From Ustulina deusta (Eukaryota > Ascomycota > Sordariomycetes > Xylariales > Xylariaceae): a stretch of DNA of 64,000 nt. Numbering within the stretch: the first letter of the stretch is position 1; each line of letters starts with the position of its first letter. Location: assembly GCA_023159155.1 (NCBI GenBank), contig JAJNNX010000013.1, positions 186,001 through 250,000 of the forward strand. Reading direction: 5' to 3'. This document shows positions 23,692 through 35,198 of the stretch, one piece after another. The notes beneath the pieces are model-generated. The model was given only the letters and a program-made list of their open reading frames with translations. It had not been told where the DNA came from and did no database searches. A program made the position numbers and the translations under genes.

Positions 23692-24548
23692 CTAAGGAGG
23701 AGTGGGTGTCACGGCCGTGCTCTCGAACTGCGCGCATGACTGGCCCGTGGTGTCAACCGCTGTAAGAATCCAGGTGTTAGAAATTCCTGCCCATGAGAAA
23801 GACTTCGCTCTTCGGAAGGAGCATGCGGGGGGATGTGGAACCCGAAATCGGGCCAGACCGAGAAATAGGAGACTCAGGGCATGCGTACTCATCTGGGCGA
23901 GATCGTCGTGGCCGCTTGCGCATGCACCCGAAACCGACCTTAGCTCTCCGCCAGTGAAAGAAACCAGCTCAACACTGGAATCGCTGCAGTCAGAGGCACG
24001 GAAATGCGTGCTGTTGAAGCCTACGCAAGCCTGTACACCTACGAGATCTGCGCGGAATCCCGCCGAAAAGCTGCGCTGGACCTGGAGTGCCGACGCGCCG
24101 TTTATAGTCAAGGGTGTTATCTGCCGGTCCGCAGCGTCGTTGACGCACGCGGCGTCTACGATCTCGCCTACCACGTAATGATTTGTTAATTTGTACTCCC
24201 TTGGTCAAGCCTCAAGCCGTCGGGCGTGTGGGGTTTCAAAAGCATACCATTATTACGGAAAGTCAGACACTCATTGCCCGGGACACCACCGATCTCTTTC
24301 AAAACGAGGGTACTGCCAGTTGTCGTGTTATTTGCCGAGCCATTATTTGTGGTGGTGCTCCCAGCTGCTGCGCCATTGCCTCCTTGATTGCGACTGTTGG
24401 CGTCCTGGTTCCCGTTGTCATTACTCGATGCAGTAGCCCCCTTGCGATGTCTAGGAACGAGTGCCTCTGTATCCCGGAAAATGATATCAAAGTTGACGGC
24501 GGCGGCGGCGACAGAAGTCGCGATCAATACGATATTAGTGAGCTTCAT
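23692..24548 (-). CDS. Secreted Cys-containing protein of unknown function, three exons
   Basis: Exons are 24548-24248, 24167-23889 and 23759-23692, giving 215 residues. Both introns are phase 1, with donors GTATGC and GTACGC. The joins restore ECLTFRNNG-EIVDAACVNDA and GHDDLAQM-TVDTTGQSC, which read as one continuous domain. The N-terminus (MKLTNIVLIATSVAAAAV) is a signal peptide. An Asn/Gly/Thr-rich linker follows (about 35-80), then a compact domain (about 85-215) with several Cys, ADRQITPLTING and QVQRSFSAGFRADLVGVQAC. I recall similar small secreted proteins in many Pezizomycotina, without known function. It is likely extracellular or cell-wall associated. An effector role would be speculation. 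Confidence 0.82.
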
Positions 24549-25693
24549 GATGAAATCGAATAAGGGCGAAAGAGGATCAATATTAACGGCCTGCGGACTA
24601 TGGCGCTGTGCAAGGGAGTGAGTGAATAAAAACTAAGGCCCAGCCAGGAGAAGGTAAAGTTGATTAGAGAAAGGAACAAGAAGAGGGGTCACGGTAAATC
24701 TGTGATGTCGATGTGTAGACATTTCGACTAGTCTGGAGTATTGAGGCAATAGTAGTATTTGTATCGACGAGGTCCGTTGCAAGTCTAGCTAACTGCCTAG
24801 ATAGTCAATGTTGGTGAATCAAGATTGCTGGTAACTAGTATGCAGTCGCTGATGTGCTTTTCGTCTCATAATGCCTGTTCAAACCTTCGTAGAGTCGTAG
24901 AGCCTCATTTTGGCGTTCATTGACTCTGTCTCCTTGGAGGAAATAGAATTCTCCAGAGGATAACTGGGTGTTTCATCGTGATGTGAGGCAGAGAGTGGAG
25001 AGCCGAGCACAGAGAGACGGTTTCAGCCAGGCTCCTGACGCTAGTAACATTGGAGATGCGCACGAGAACCAAGATTCGAGACGAGTTTCACCGGGAACGA
25101 CACAAAATCAGGGGCCAGCTCAACAAGTGGCCCGTTAGGGAACACAACGTCTCCTGTGTCCTACATTGCACGACTTTACATCTTGTACTCTGGTAGTTTA
25201 AACAAACAACTGGCTAGGTAGACGACCTCCCCAAGCGCAATAGGCGCGGCTACAGTCAGTCATACCTACGTTGGTTGGGAGTATGGGTTGGGTAGTCCTT
25301 GCCTGGTTCATAATACTACTAATAATAAAAGTAGTAAAAATCAAGATACCTTGATGACTTCCCCGTCAACTAGGCCAACGATTGAAAATTGCGCCTGCCG
25401 ACCCTCCTCGTCAACGTTAGTTCAGATAATTTCGAGACCGGTCATTCCAGTCGGTTTTGGCGAAATGCAAAATGGTACGTTCTCGGACACCGAAGCTATT
25501 CGCCATTCTTTTTCGTTGGGTGGTTTTCTTTTTCTTTTTTTTCTCTTTCTGTTAGAGTCAGTCACCAACGTCAGAATTCAGTTACTATTTTACTAGGTAG
25601 ACTCGCCGGTAGCTGCCGTATCAAAGCCTGTCGGGACCGATCTCTCGGCCTTATCTTGTTGAATGTGGAGGAGTAAAATGACATTATATCTTA

Positions 25694-25713
25694 CCCTGGC
25701 CCCCCTCCCTCCC
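25694..25713 (-). other. G-quadruplex-type tract on the minus strand
   Basis: Four C runs of 3, 6, 3 and 3 on the plus strand are separated by 3, 1 and 1 bases. The minus strand therefore meets the usual four-run G3+ pattern with very short loops. No gene is adjacent. Confidence 0.6.
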
Positions 25714-28700
25714 GGGCCGGGATAAGAGAATGGCCTGTACGGTAGGGGAGAAAAAGGTATCGTCGGAACTTTTACAATGCTACATATTCTCGCATTTTAG
25801 GACATGAGGCTCAGGGGCCCGGGCCGACACTTTATTTTATTTTATTTTGACCCATGATGAAGATACCAGGCGTTCTCGTGTTATTCCAAGTCAGCATTAA
25901 TACGGACCGACGGTTGAAGATTGCGGTTACAAGTCCATAAGCAATACGTATGTTAGCGATGATTATGTAAAGAAAATGGCTATAATAGGGAAAGTAAGTT
26001 GACCTTCCATTCCTCGTGCAATATGATAAGTACAGGGCTGTAGGGAACTGTATGGAATTGTATCCAGTTAATCGTACCAGGTCAACAAGATTGTTTGATA
26101 ACTGGAGCATCTCGTCAATGGCCATCTACTATCGTCTGGGATTCTACTAGATTACGGGGTAATCGAAGGGCAAGTATACCGGTACTATAGGACGATGGGC
26201 GGTTACGTGAGCAAGACCGGGATTTCCATAGGGTATTCAACCATGTGCCTGGACATCTTAGCGAAGAAGCAGATGAAATGAGGTTAATGACTTCCTAGTA
26301 ACTTAGCTGGCTGAGTTCGGAAGGGGAATCGTTCATGCAGACACTGCCCTTTCGCCCCCATCAAGGTCCAAAGTTTATCCGAACATGGCCACCTAGGGTA
26401 TGTGTGGGGGAAGCGCGTGCTTGTATCCTGCCCCCAAGAGAAGCTGGCGAGGCTAAGGGATGAACTCGTGGAGAAAATCAAGACCCTGGAGCCTCCTACG
26501 CTTGCCGTAAGGTGTTCTCGCTGAGAAATACCATATTCCAAAGATAGCATTCGTCTAAAATGCCTCGTCTTCAATCTTCGGCTGTCTTGGTTTTCGATCG
26601 AGGGTCCGCGAGAGGTAAACCAGACATACAATGGCACAACTCCAGAGAACGATCGCCCACAACGTTTAACGGGTGATTTCAGATAACCTTTGTCGCTGAC
26701 ACACGATCAGGAAGTTTGAAGTGTCACGGAGGTGCACCGCCGCATAGCCGTATCGGTTTGCAACCCAAACTCGGCCTAGGAGAGAACCAAGACCGGACAA
26801 TGCCTTAGCGAGGAGGCATAGAGAAGATCTGGGCTTACTAGTGTATCTATCTGTCAGCCGAAGCTGATTGACTCTCCAAAGAGGATGAACCCATGTCCCT
26901 GTGGTCAGACTGTCGTGTAAGGTTCAGTGTAGATGATGCTTTTGAACGGCAGAAAAAGGACGGAACATGCCGACTGGTAACTTTTCGCGATGATGTGTTG
27001 CTGCTCACCTTCTCCAACATTATTTGTGTACTGAAAACCCTTCTTCGCGTTGGTGTAGTGTAGGTAATCCGAGAAAAAAGAATAACGTAATGACCGAGAT
27101 CCAGCGCGAAGATATACTGTAAGGTTAAGCTATGAATCAACTAAGGATACGAGCAACACGGCTCGGCAAGCCTTCTCATTGGGTCCTTTTAGACGCTCGG
27201 CGTTAAGGATGGCCTAGGTATGGATGGCAAAACGCTGGTGCCGCGCCGTTGCCGCGCCGTTGGTCAGATTCCTACGTATAAGCAAGGGATGCTATTTATT
27301 ACCAAGACGTGACAAATGCGGCCAATGAGCAACGCGAATATGCAACATACGGCAGTAGAATCTGAGAGGCCGGCATATTAATTGATTTATCTGTGTGACT
27401 GCAGAGCTCGTAAGAGATAACCTCAGTCCTGATTTGGTGCTGGAAAAGGTGCTGTGCGACCAGCCGTCTAAGCGGGGGGGGACACTGATTCGCTCTATCG
27501 CCAATGCAAGTGAATCCAAATGCGATGCAGCTGCGTTGACGAAGCTGGGGAGAGCGAGCAATTCAGCTGCGAAAACAAGTCCTTGTCGTGGGCGCTGCGC
27601 CTCACCATAGTGTACAGTAGGCGAAGAAAAACAAAAAGCCCGTGAAAGAATTTGCATCTTTCTCTCAGCTTGAGGCATGCCAAGTAACTAGAGTTAGGTA
27701 GTGTAGGTGGCTTGTAATAAGGCATGTGTTATACCGGTACACTAGAATGCCTACACTACATAGGTAGCAGCTAAATCGACCTGAAGGAGATCGTTAGGTA
27801 GGGAGGATTACACTAGATTGCGGCTGCGCGGATCTTTCGGAAATTGTCCCTGAATGGTGCCAAGGAAAGCCACGTGAAACAATGGCGATCTAGTGTGCCA
27901 TGACCCTGAGCTATACCTTATTAGGTATGGTATCGTGTGGTGGAAGCATACCACCGAGTAGCACTCAACGCCTCGAGTCCACTGTGTGTTGGTGGCGTGC
28001 CAACCCAAGTTTAGGTGGTGGGTGGTACTCGGTAGGTAGCATAGATGATGCTATTCTAGGTTCAACGGCGCTGAGATACAGGTTTTGTTCTCGAATTCTC
28101 TATACATGAGCGTTTACGCATGGGTCGTTGGGAAATATTTACTGACATGGAAAACATGATGCCATCTTTCGGCGCCACATTCCCCTCATTGATCCACTGC
28201 CGGTAAAACATTCCGAATCCAGCTGATTCTTTGGGGATGATGGCGGTTGACCACGGTAACGGTTCAAGGTAATGCCTGTATCGCGTACCGGTACGACTAT
28301 CGCACCAAGTTATCCAGCGTTTGTTGCGGGGTGAGGGGGCAGTGTACGCTCACTGCCTGACGTGGGTGAAGGAGATTGCGGCAGGAATATTAGATCTCCG
28401 AGGCATCTAGATCGTGAGACTTACACTACACTGTAATCTGTGGCAGAGATAAGAGATGGAACTACCTAGTGTAGTATCTAGATAGTCAGTTGTATCGGAC
28501 AACCAAGCCGGCTCTCGTGTCTGGCAGGATTACCCTCAATCTCGCAGTAGCCAGGGGAATGATCTGATACCTAGGTATGGTCTGACTCAGACGGCACATT
28601 TGATTGGATATGGCTTGCCCAGAACGAGGGTTGCAGCAGCGCTGCAGAGTGGTCGCAGTGAGTTGATTGGGAGGGCCAAGCCCGTTACTTGTCATGATTC

Positions 28701-29890
28701 TTCTTTCGTAGTTACTTGCGACAGAGGATAGGCACCGTATCTCACATGGTCCAGTGCCTGATGCTTGACGGCATTTCCAAGAGAAATAACTGTAGGTACA
28801 CATACACCACCTACTACGCTGCTGCAGGACAGCGTCTGCCACTGCTGCGTCCTGACTTGCGAGAGTGCGCGATCTTACTTGCTTCGACAAGCCGCATTCT
28901 GACAACCCCGAGAGGTCCGCTGCCACTCTCTCAGGACTTCTCGCAGTATGCATCCCCAATGGCTGCGGCCATAGTATCACTGGCGTCAACTCGGCGCACT
29001 GGCCCTGCAATTTAATGTGCCCGTAATGCTGGTATACCACCGTATTCGACACACACCTTTGTTGGAGCGTGGTGTAGCACTCTGCCTGCTGTCACAACGG
29101 CATGGCAGCCCTTTCGCTTCATGCAATCCGTAGGCGGGACCGGCTGATCCGGCTGAGAACGGTAGCATTCAAACGGCGTGAGATCGGTACCACTTTCCCT
29201 TCCTCGGTCCTAGAGTAGGACTGGAAAACGTTCCGCGAAATGTCCTCGAGTGGTGCTTGGTCTTTTGCATCAGACCATAGAGGAATGGAATAGTTATTCG
29301 CCGTCGAGTTTAGGTGCATCGATAGCATGCCCAATGATGTCAACTTGAGACTCAAAAGAAAGCCTATCGTAATCGATTCGGCTGTTTTGGTCTCCTCTCC
29401 CCTCTCCCATCGAAATGATCAATGGCGATCAGGACTTGGCTCTGTCTTTTCACCTCGTTCCTAAGAGCAGTAGGTATCGTGTGTGGGCAGGGCTGAGACA
29501 ATTACGACACTACGTAGGTACGTAACGTGATTGGGTTCCCCTGCATGTGCCACAGCAGTCGAGGCAGATCCTGAATACGACTGGCAGTGTGTGATCAGGT
29601 ACAGTGCGTGCAGTTCAACACGAAGAGAGCCTCCATCTCTATCTAAGACATGGCGGCGAAAATCTGAAAACCAGTGTAGTCTCACGAGGAGTTTCGTGCC
29701 TACTCGAGGGCTCCGTGAGTATTATTATTACTCGTCATATGGAGAACTAGTAACTAGCTCTACGGTCCGCAGGAACCTGTTGCCGTCTGTGGCGTAATTA
29801 CACTACAGCACCGAGCGTAGTTCTGAAGGATCGAGGAGTGACGCGTTGCGTTGCAACATATAGAGGAACCATTATTGGTGGAGTTTCCTT

Positions 29891-30064
29891 AAGTGTAGTG
29901 TAGCCCTCCAACCTGGACAATACACTGCGCACTACGCTACCTCGCCTACCTAGGTGTGTAGTGAAACATCTCGTCCAGCTGGTCTTTTTTTTATTTATTA
30001 AAAAGGACTTGCTTACTGGGTACGCCTCCAGTGTAGGTATGCGGCACGACACTACACTACACTT
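29891..30064. repeat. MITE-like 174-bp segment with 13-bp inverted ends
   Basis: AAGTGTAGTGTAG at 29891-29903 is matched exactly in inverse orientation at 30052-30064. The interior holds an AT-rich block and two further GTGTAG copies. No clear target-site duplication is visible, so this may be chance pairing within a motif-rich region rather than a true element. Confidence 0.4.
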
Positions 30065-32413
30065 GTTAGTACACATTGTGACGCAGACGTCCTACCTGCC
30101 TATAACGAAAGAGGTCAAACCTGATGATGTGGATACAGTTAAAAATTTAGTGAGGGAAAGTATTTTCCTTCTTTTTCTTTTTACGCCACCTGCCTAATAG
30201 ACACACGATGCAATGATTGTGTGTAGTTTATCGGAACGTTCGTGTTGTCTTCGGACGACTGTTTGCCGAATAATTTACACAGTATATCGCGCACTACACT
30301 CAAAGCTGATCAGATTCGTTTCTTACATTATATCTACCTAGTGTACATACCTATAAAAGTGGCTGTTATAAATATGTACACATGGCTCACCCATGTTATT
30401 TTCACCCATGCCGCACTCTATCGTCCAATCAAGTGTCTCCTCATTCGTGGTCAAATTTCCGCCATCCTTGGCCAATCATACACTACTGCGCAGTGCTCAG
30501 TCTCACAGTACGAGACAAAGCTCCGATCTGAAATTTCTCCGAGCTCATGGGTTACGTACACTATTAGGATCTCACTCCCGTCTTTTCTGGTGCCTCCTAT
30601 ACAGTTTGTGTGGAGTAAAAGCCATTTCACTCAGTAAGTTGTGTAATCGCTGAGCTGTTGCTGTAATTTGTGCGTAGTAGAACGAGAAAACCTGACCGAA
30701 CTGTAGCAGTGAATTTTCGTGGATTCTCTCCCTGATTCACGGGTATAGTGTATATCTCTATAGTAACTGGTCATAGGGGAAAACACCCCAAAAAAAACAA
30801 AAAAACAAAAATAGAGCTAAGAGCCGATGGTGTGGATAAGGGAGGGAGGGAATGTTCTCGAGCTACTGTAGCAGTGTAGCGTAGCTTGTCCTCCCTGAGT
30901 AGTGTCGACTTGTAACTACCTAAATTCATACCGACTTAGACTCTTCCGCTCACCGACGCCGGCGGGCAAAGGCACATCCATCATGGGCCCAGCGGCTGTG
31001 CAGCTTTTGCTTTCGCGGTTCTGGTGATTGCCTTTGGCCGTCTAGTGTAGGTAGTTTCTGAGAGACTGGCACCACTGGGTATACGAGGTACTTGCACTGC
31101 CTCCAGCAACTCTCTCACATTCGTGCTCTCCAACCCCGTCGGACCTACACTAGCCAGCTGCTCATCTAACGGTAGCGCAGCGGTTTGTCGACCGCCGTGG
31201 TCTGACCATGTCCTCCTTGCCGACGGTGGTGTACTGTACCTGCATGATCCTTGTTCAGCCTGGACAGGCCACCAGTGCCCAGCCGGACGGGAACAAGGGA
31301 CCCGCTTACCATCCTCACAGTAGCGTGCAGTGGTAGGGTTTAGAGGTGGGGATGGATCGAATTGCTGCATGGCATCGCCTGCCGGGTTCTGCAGAGCATA
31401 CGCTACACTTCACACTACCGGGGACACTGTACGCCAATCACGAGCGAGAGTCCATCCTCTCCGCACAACGCGTCGCAACAACCCTCACTCTTTTTAGCCT
31501 GACTGGCCCGCCACGCCCACTGCCGCATAGCAAACAAGAATACTCTCGCCCTCATCCTCACTTTCGCTCTCACCTTCACCCTCACCTTCGTTTTTCTTCG
31601 TTTTTGCTGTTACCCCCCCAACCTGTCTCTCGTTGTCTACTGAATCTGGGCACCTGTTTGCCAACCTTGGTACTCTTGTGGCCTCTGGAAGCGAGCAAAC
31701 CGGCCTGTTCTTGCGGCCACTGTTTGCCTTTCTATAAATCCATTTGTCCAATCGCTGCTCGGGCTCGCTACTATCCCTAAAACCGGCCGTCTGCTGCGTT
31801 GTTAAGATTGTCGTCATTCGCTTATACGCACATTCCACCCTTCGGATGTTCTATTTGGTGGAGAGCCTTGGTCGATAAACTCTCAACTCTGTTATTATCT
31901 GACGAACCACCCGACGAAACTAGCTCAGCTCTCCCGATTGTACGGTTTGATGTCTTTTGCCGTTGGTCATCCCGCAGCCCCATATATGGACATCATTTTC
32001 ACTCTCGCTCTCGAAACGACAATCCCCGTTGGGTCTCGGGCTCATTGCAGCAATTCGGCTTTGCGGAGGTGCCAGCACCTAGTTTAAAGGCATTTCTTAC
32101 CCTGGCTGCCCATTTAGCCTCTAGGTTTCGAACGTTGTCGGACACGGACGTTTTGCTTTACAAGCTCCATAGTTGTGCTTGTCCCGGTGTCAGGCAATTC
32201 CCACAAGGGCCTCTGGGCGCGACCGACTGACACGACAACGCCTGTCACTTCTGGAACGATTTGTCATCACTTAGTTTCCGAGAGCGTTTGATTCCTGCTG
32301 GACTAAAAAAACACTGCTGGCTAGGAAGTGCATTCTGTGCTTCCGTGTTTAATTGCTCCAGTGCCCTCACTTATCTGCAGACATCACGCCGGGCTTGAAG
32401 AGTCTCGTCCATC

Positions 32414-33784
32414 ATGAGCCTCTTTCTTGCTTTCCCAACTGTGATTGGGCTTGCTGCTGTCCTGGCCACAGCAACCATCCTGGCTTTGGAGGTGGTTATC
32501 ACATGTGGACTCTGGTCATCCACATCACCAGCACGGATAGTAGCAGTGATTGCATTCATTACCGAAACAGTTGAACTGGCCCTCCTCATTATAAAACTTA
32601 CTAAGTATCTACGGGGTACAAATGGTTATCGCTCGAGAGATTTGTGGGGTGTATGGTTTGCTTCGGATCTCGTCGCAAGTGTGTTGGCTTCAGTTGTGTC
32701 GGTTACATTATTAATCTTGATAGGCAAAGCGGGGGACCTACCAAGAACTATTTCGAACGTTCCGTTGGCAAATGTGGTGATTGGATCTTCGATCACCCTT
32801 GGTTTTGCATTTGCTGGTCAACTCCTATTTTCTGTCGTTTATTTTGTACTGAACCGACTGCCCGATTCCGAACAAGCTCTCTCTCTTCACACAAACGAAG
32901 AAGGTCGAATATCGCCGCAACATCCGATGCGTGTCAAAACTATCCCATATGAACGAACCAAGCCAGCTATTTCCCAGACTAGGCTCCACGATCGAGGTTC
33001 ATTAGAGTACCCAAGCCGCCCCGGAACTAGCGGTGGGCGTTCAGCAGTCGAAACTATCACCTCGCTTTCTAGCTCTTTGTCAGGTGTTGTGCGTCCTATC
33101 GGGTCGAGAACTAGGTTGCTCTCAAACAGCTCAAGATCTGGGCGGCGACCGGGATCTCTAGACTCGATTGCGTATCGAGACCGGGCCAGTGTGGTGGAAG
33201 ATTTTGACTCGTGGGATACATCCTCTGTCGACCCCCATAATAGACAGATGGTTCTAGAAACCTCTTCGCCTATCCGCGCTCGGTTCTTGGAGACGATTCC
33301 CGCTAGCCCTTCTACAAGTCGAAGTCCTAGTCCTGGTTGTCCCTTGGATCTTGAACCTCCGAAGCGTGGTCGGAGAGATCGAAGCTATAGCCCTGTGCTC
33401 CGGACCCAACAGGATAGAACCTTGACACCACCTGAATCCGAACTTCATATTCATCCACTCTTCCGCTCAGACTCTCCCGGACCCCCTCCAGCAGTCACAC
33501 CGGGGACCGTGGTTGTTGCAGCCCCCAATGCCGGTCAATTCATAACGGGGATGTCGGTGAACCGAATGCGAAGTGGCAGTGTACCGAATTCACCAAGTCC
33601 TCTTAGTCGGAATGGGAGCCGAGAAAGTTTCCCAAATACGCCCAATACAAACATTGATCATCTGCAGCCGGAGGATGTAGCCGGGGCGGAGCGGAAGATG
33701 ACGCCTCCGATTCCAGAATGGGTTCTCAATGCTGGGCCCAAGTCAGGCGTTGCTGGGTACCAAAACAAAAGACGGAATAGATAA
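32414..33784 (+). CDS. Four-helix membrane protein with long Ser/Pro-rich cytoplasmic tail
   Basis: This is a single-exon gene of 456 residues. I do not recognise a named family. Four hydrophobic segments are clear: about 5-31, 40-62, 76-103 and 115-146. They are separated by short loops, so both ends of the four-helix unit face the same side. The remaining 310 residues are hydrophilic and disordered, rich in Ser, Pro and Arg, with many SP/TP and RxxS sites (for example PASPSTSRSPSPG) suited to phosphorylation. This layout recurs in uncharacterised fungal plasma-membrane or vacuolar proteins. The ATG follows a pyrimidine-rich leader and there is no sign of further exons. No enzymatic motif is visible. 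Confidence 0.85.
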   Translation: MSLFLAFPTVIGLAAVLATATILALEVVITCGLWSSTSPARIVAVIAFITETVELALLIIKLTKYLRGTNGYRSRDLWGVWFASDLVASVLASVVSVTLLILIGKAGDLPRTISNVPLANVVIGSSITLGFAFAGQLLFSVVYFVLNRLPDSEQALSLHTNEEGRISPQHPMRVKTIPYERTKPAISQTRLHDRGSLEYPSRPGTSGGRSAVETITSLSSSLSGVVRPIGSRTRLLSNSSRSGRRPGSLDSIAYRDRASVVEDFDSWDTSSVDPHNRQMVLETSSPIRARFLETIPASPSTSRSPSPGCPLDLEPPKRGRRDRSYSPVLRTQQDRTLTPPESELHIHPLFRSDSPGPPPAVTPGTVVVAAPNAGQFITGMSVNRMRSGSVPNSPSPLSRNGSRESFPNTPNTNIDHLQPEDVAGAERKMTPPIPEWVLNAGPKSGVAGYQNKRRNR

Positions 33785-35198
33785 GGGGCACAACCCCTGA
33801 ATCTAGCGCACAGCTGCTGGGGCCTGGGTGATTCCTAATTTGTTTATGACATTGCATGACATATAATGAGGGATGACTTGACGGGATCTCAGAGCGATCC
33901 ACAGTCACCTTGACATAGAAAATCCACATAGGTATGTTTGCTCGGTGGGATATATGGGTCTTTGAAGGCGTTGGGGGGATACCACCGTCATTTAGCGAGG
34001 CGTTCAGTTTCTGTGGCCCTCACAGGGAATTGCTTGCATTCTTCTTCCATCTTAGAAGGTGGGAGAAACTCAACCCAACTAGCAGTAGAAGCTAGAAAAC
34101 CAACAAAGTAAAATATAAAAAATCAAGACACACAAGGAACCAACCTTAATACTGATGTGAGTGTTATGACTCCTATTTCCTCTACATGCTTCGCGAAACT
34201 GCGCATGTAACCCTCAGCTTCATATCGGATTCAACTGCAACTACAACTTGATATTACTCGTAAACTCTGTAGTGTCTTCATTCAATGACAGATCATGATG
34301 TTCAACCAAATGCGGATGCATGCTTCTCTATTGCCTAGGTAGGTACTGTATGTAGGTAGGTATCGGCCAAGTGCAGAAGACAGCTTGACAATGGCTGCAC
34401 CCTGTAGCCGCCCTGACATCAGACATTAGCTTAGGTAAGGAAGGGCCTGCTAAAGGAAGGAGCCTGTGTAACCTTTGAGACAAACCCACTTGGTGGTTCG
34501 TGCACCTTGAAGCACCACTCATTCATTCCCTTGCTGGCACCCATCCACATGGGTTTGAGGACCCCCCGCGTTACATTAGACGCAGCCATCGACATCTCTC
34601 AGTCACAATGCACGAACATTATACTATGTAGTATTTTTATGAGTAATGGTATGGGATGGCAAGCTCTGTTCAACCCGCCCATTCTAGGTTACGTAGGTAG
34701 GTACCTATGGCGGGTAAGAATATGAACACATGGCCAAGTACCTAAAACACCCAACCTACAACCAACCTAGGTACCACACAGGCAGGCAGGTACCAGGCTG
34801 TCATACATGTACTTTGGGTACCTAAGATGCATCTCAGGTATACCCAGGGAGGCTAGAGGGGTAGCTCACTGGCTGCAGGTGGTCGTCATTGGACCAATGG
34901 GGAACCCCCGCACACATTGGAACACATCATTGTAGCTGCTACCTGGAATTGGCGTTGCCTCTCTCTACAAGTACCCTACCGCTCGCTGGCTGGCTGCTAC
35001 CTACCTGGACCGCCCTCACCTACCTACCTGGTGCCAGAATATTGTCAACATCCTCCTCAGTATTTATTGTGCTGCACCACCACCACTGCAGCTCGCCCGC
35101 TCACCAACTCGCCTCGTCCAACCCACATTCCCACTGCTGCGGCCGCCTCCCATCCTCGTTGTCGCTGCAGCTGCCGTCAAGCTGCACTGCTCCCCAAC
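33785..35198. other. Intergenic region and RAD23 promoter, TAGG-repeat rich
   Basis: No gene is supported. TAGGTAGG/CCTACCTA runs are dense from about 34336 to 35032, including ACCTAGGTACC-type palindromes near 34767. The last 150 bp before RAD23 are CT-rich. Confidence 0.65.

Larger units (their letters stand above)
24549..32413. other. Largest gene-poor island (7.9 kb)
   Basis: I cannot support a gene. Frames are short and domainless on both strands. The DNA holds many CTACACTA/TAGTGTAG motifs (for example near 27750, 28425, 28465, 29800, 29891, 30052, 31035, 31145), TAGG runs, a four-run C tract at 25694-25713, and an inverted-repeat pair at 29891/30052. The last 1 kb (about 31450-32400) is pyrimidine-rich and is probably the promoter and leader of the membrane-protein gene at 32414. 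Old, heavily mutated repeats are possible but not recognisable. Confidence 0.55.
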
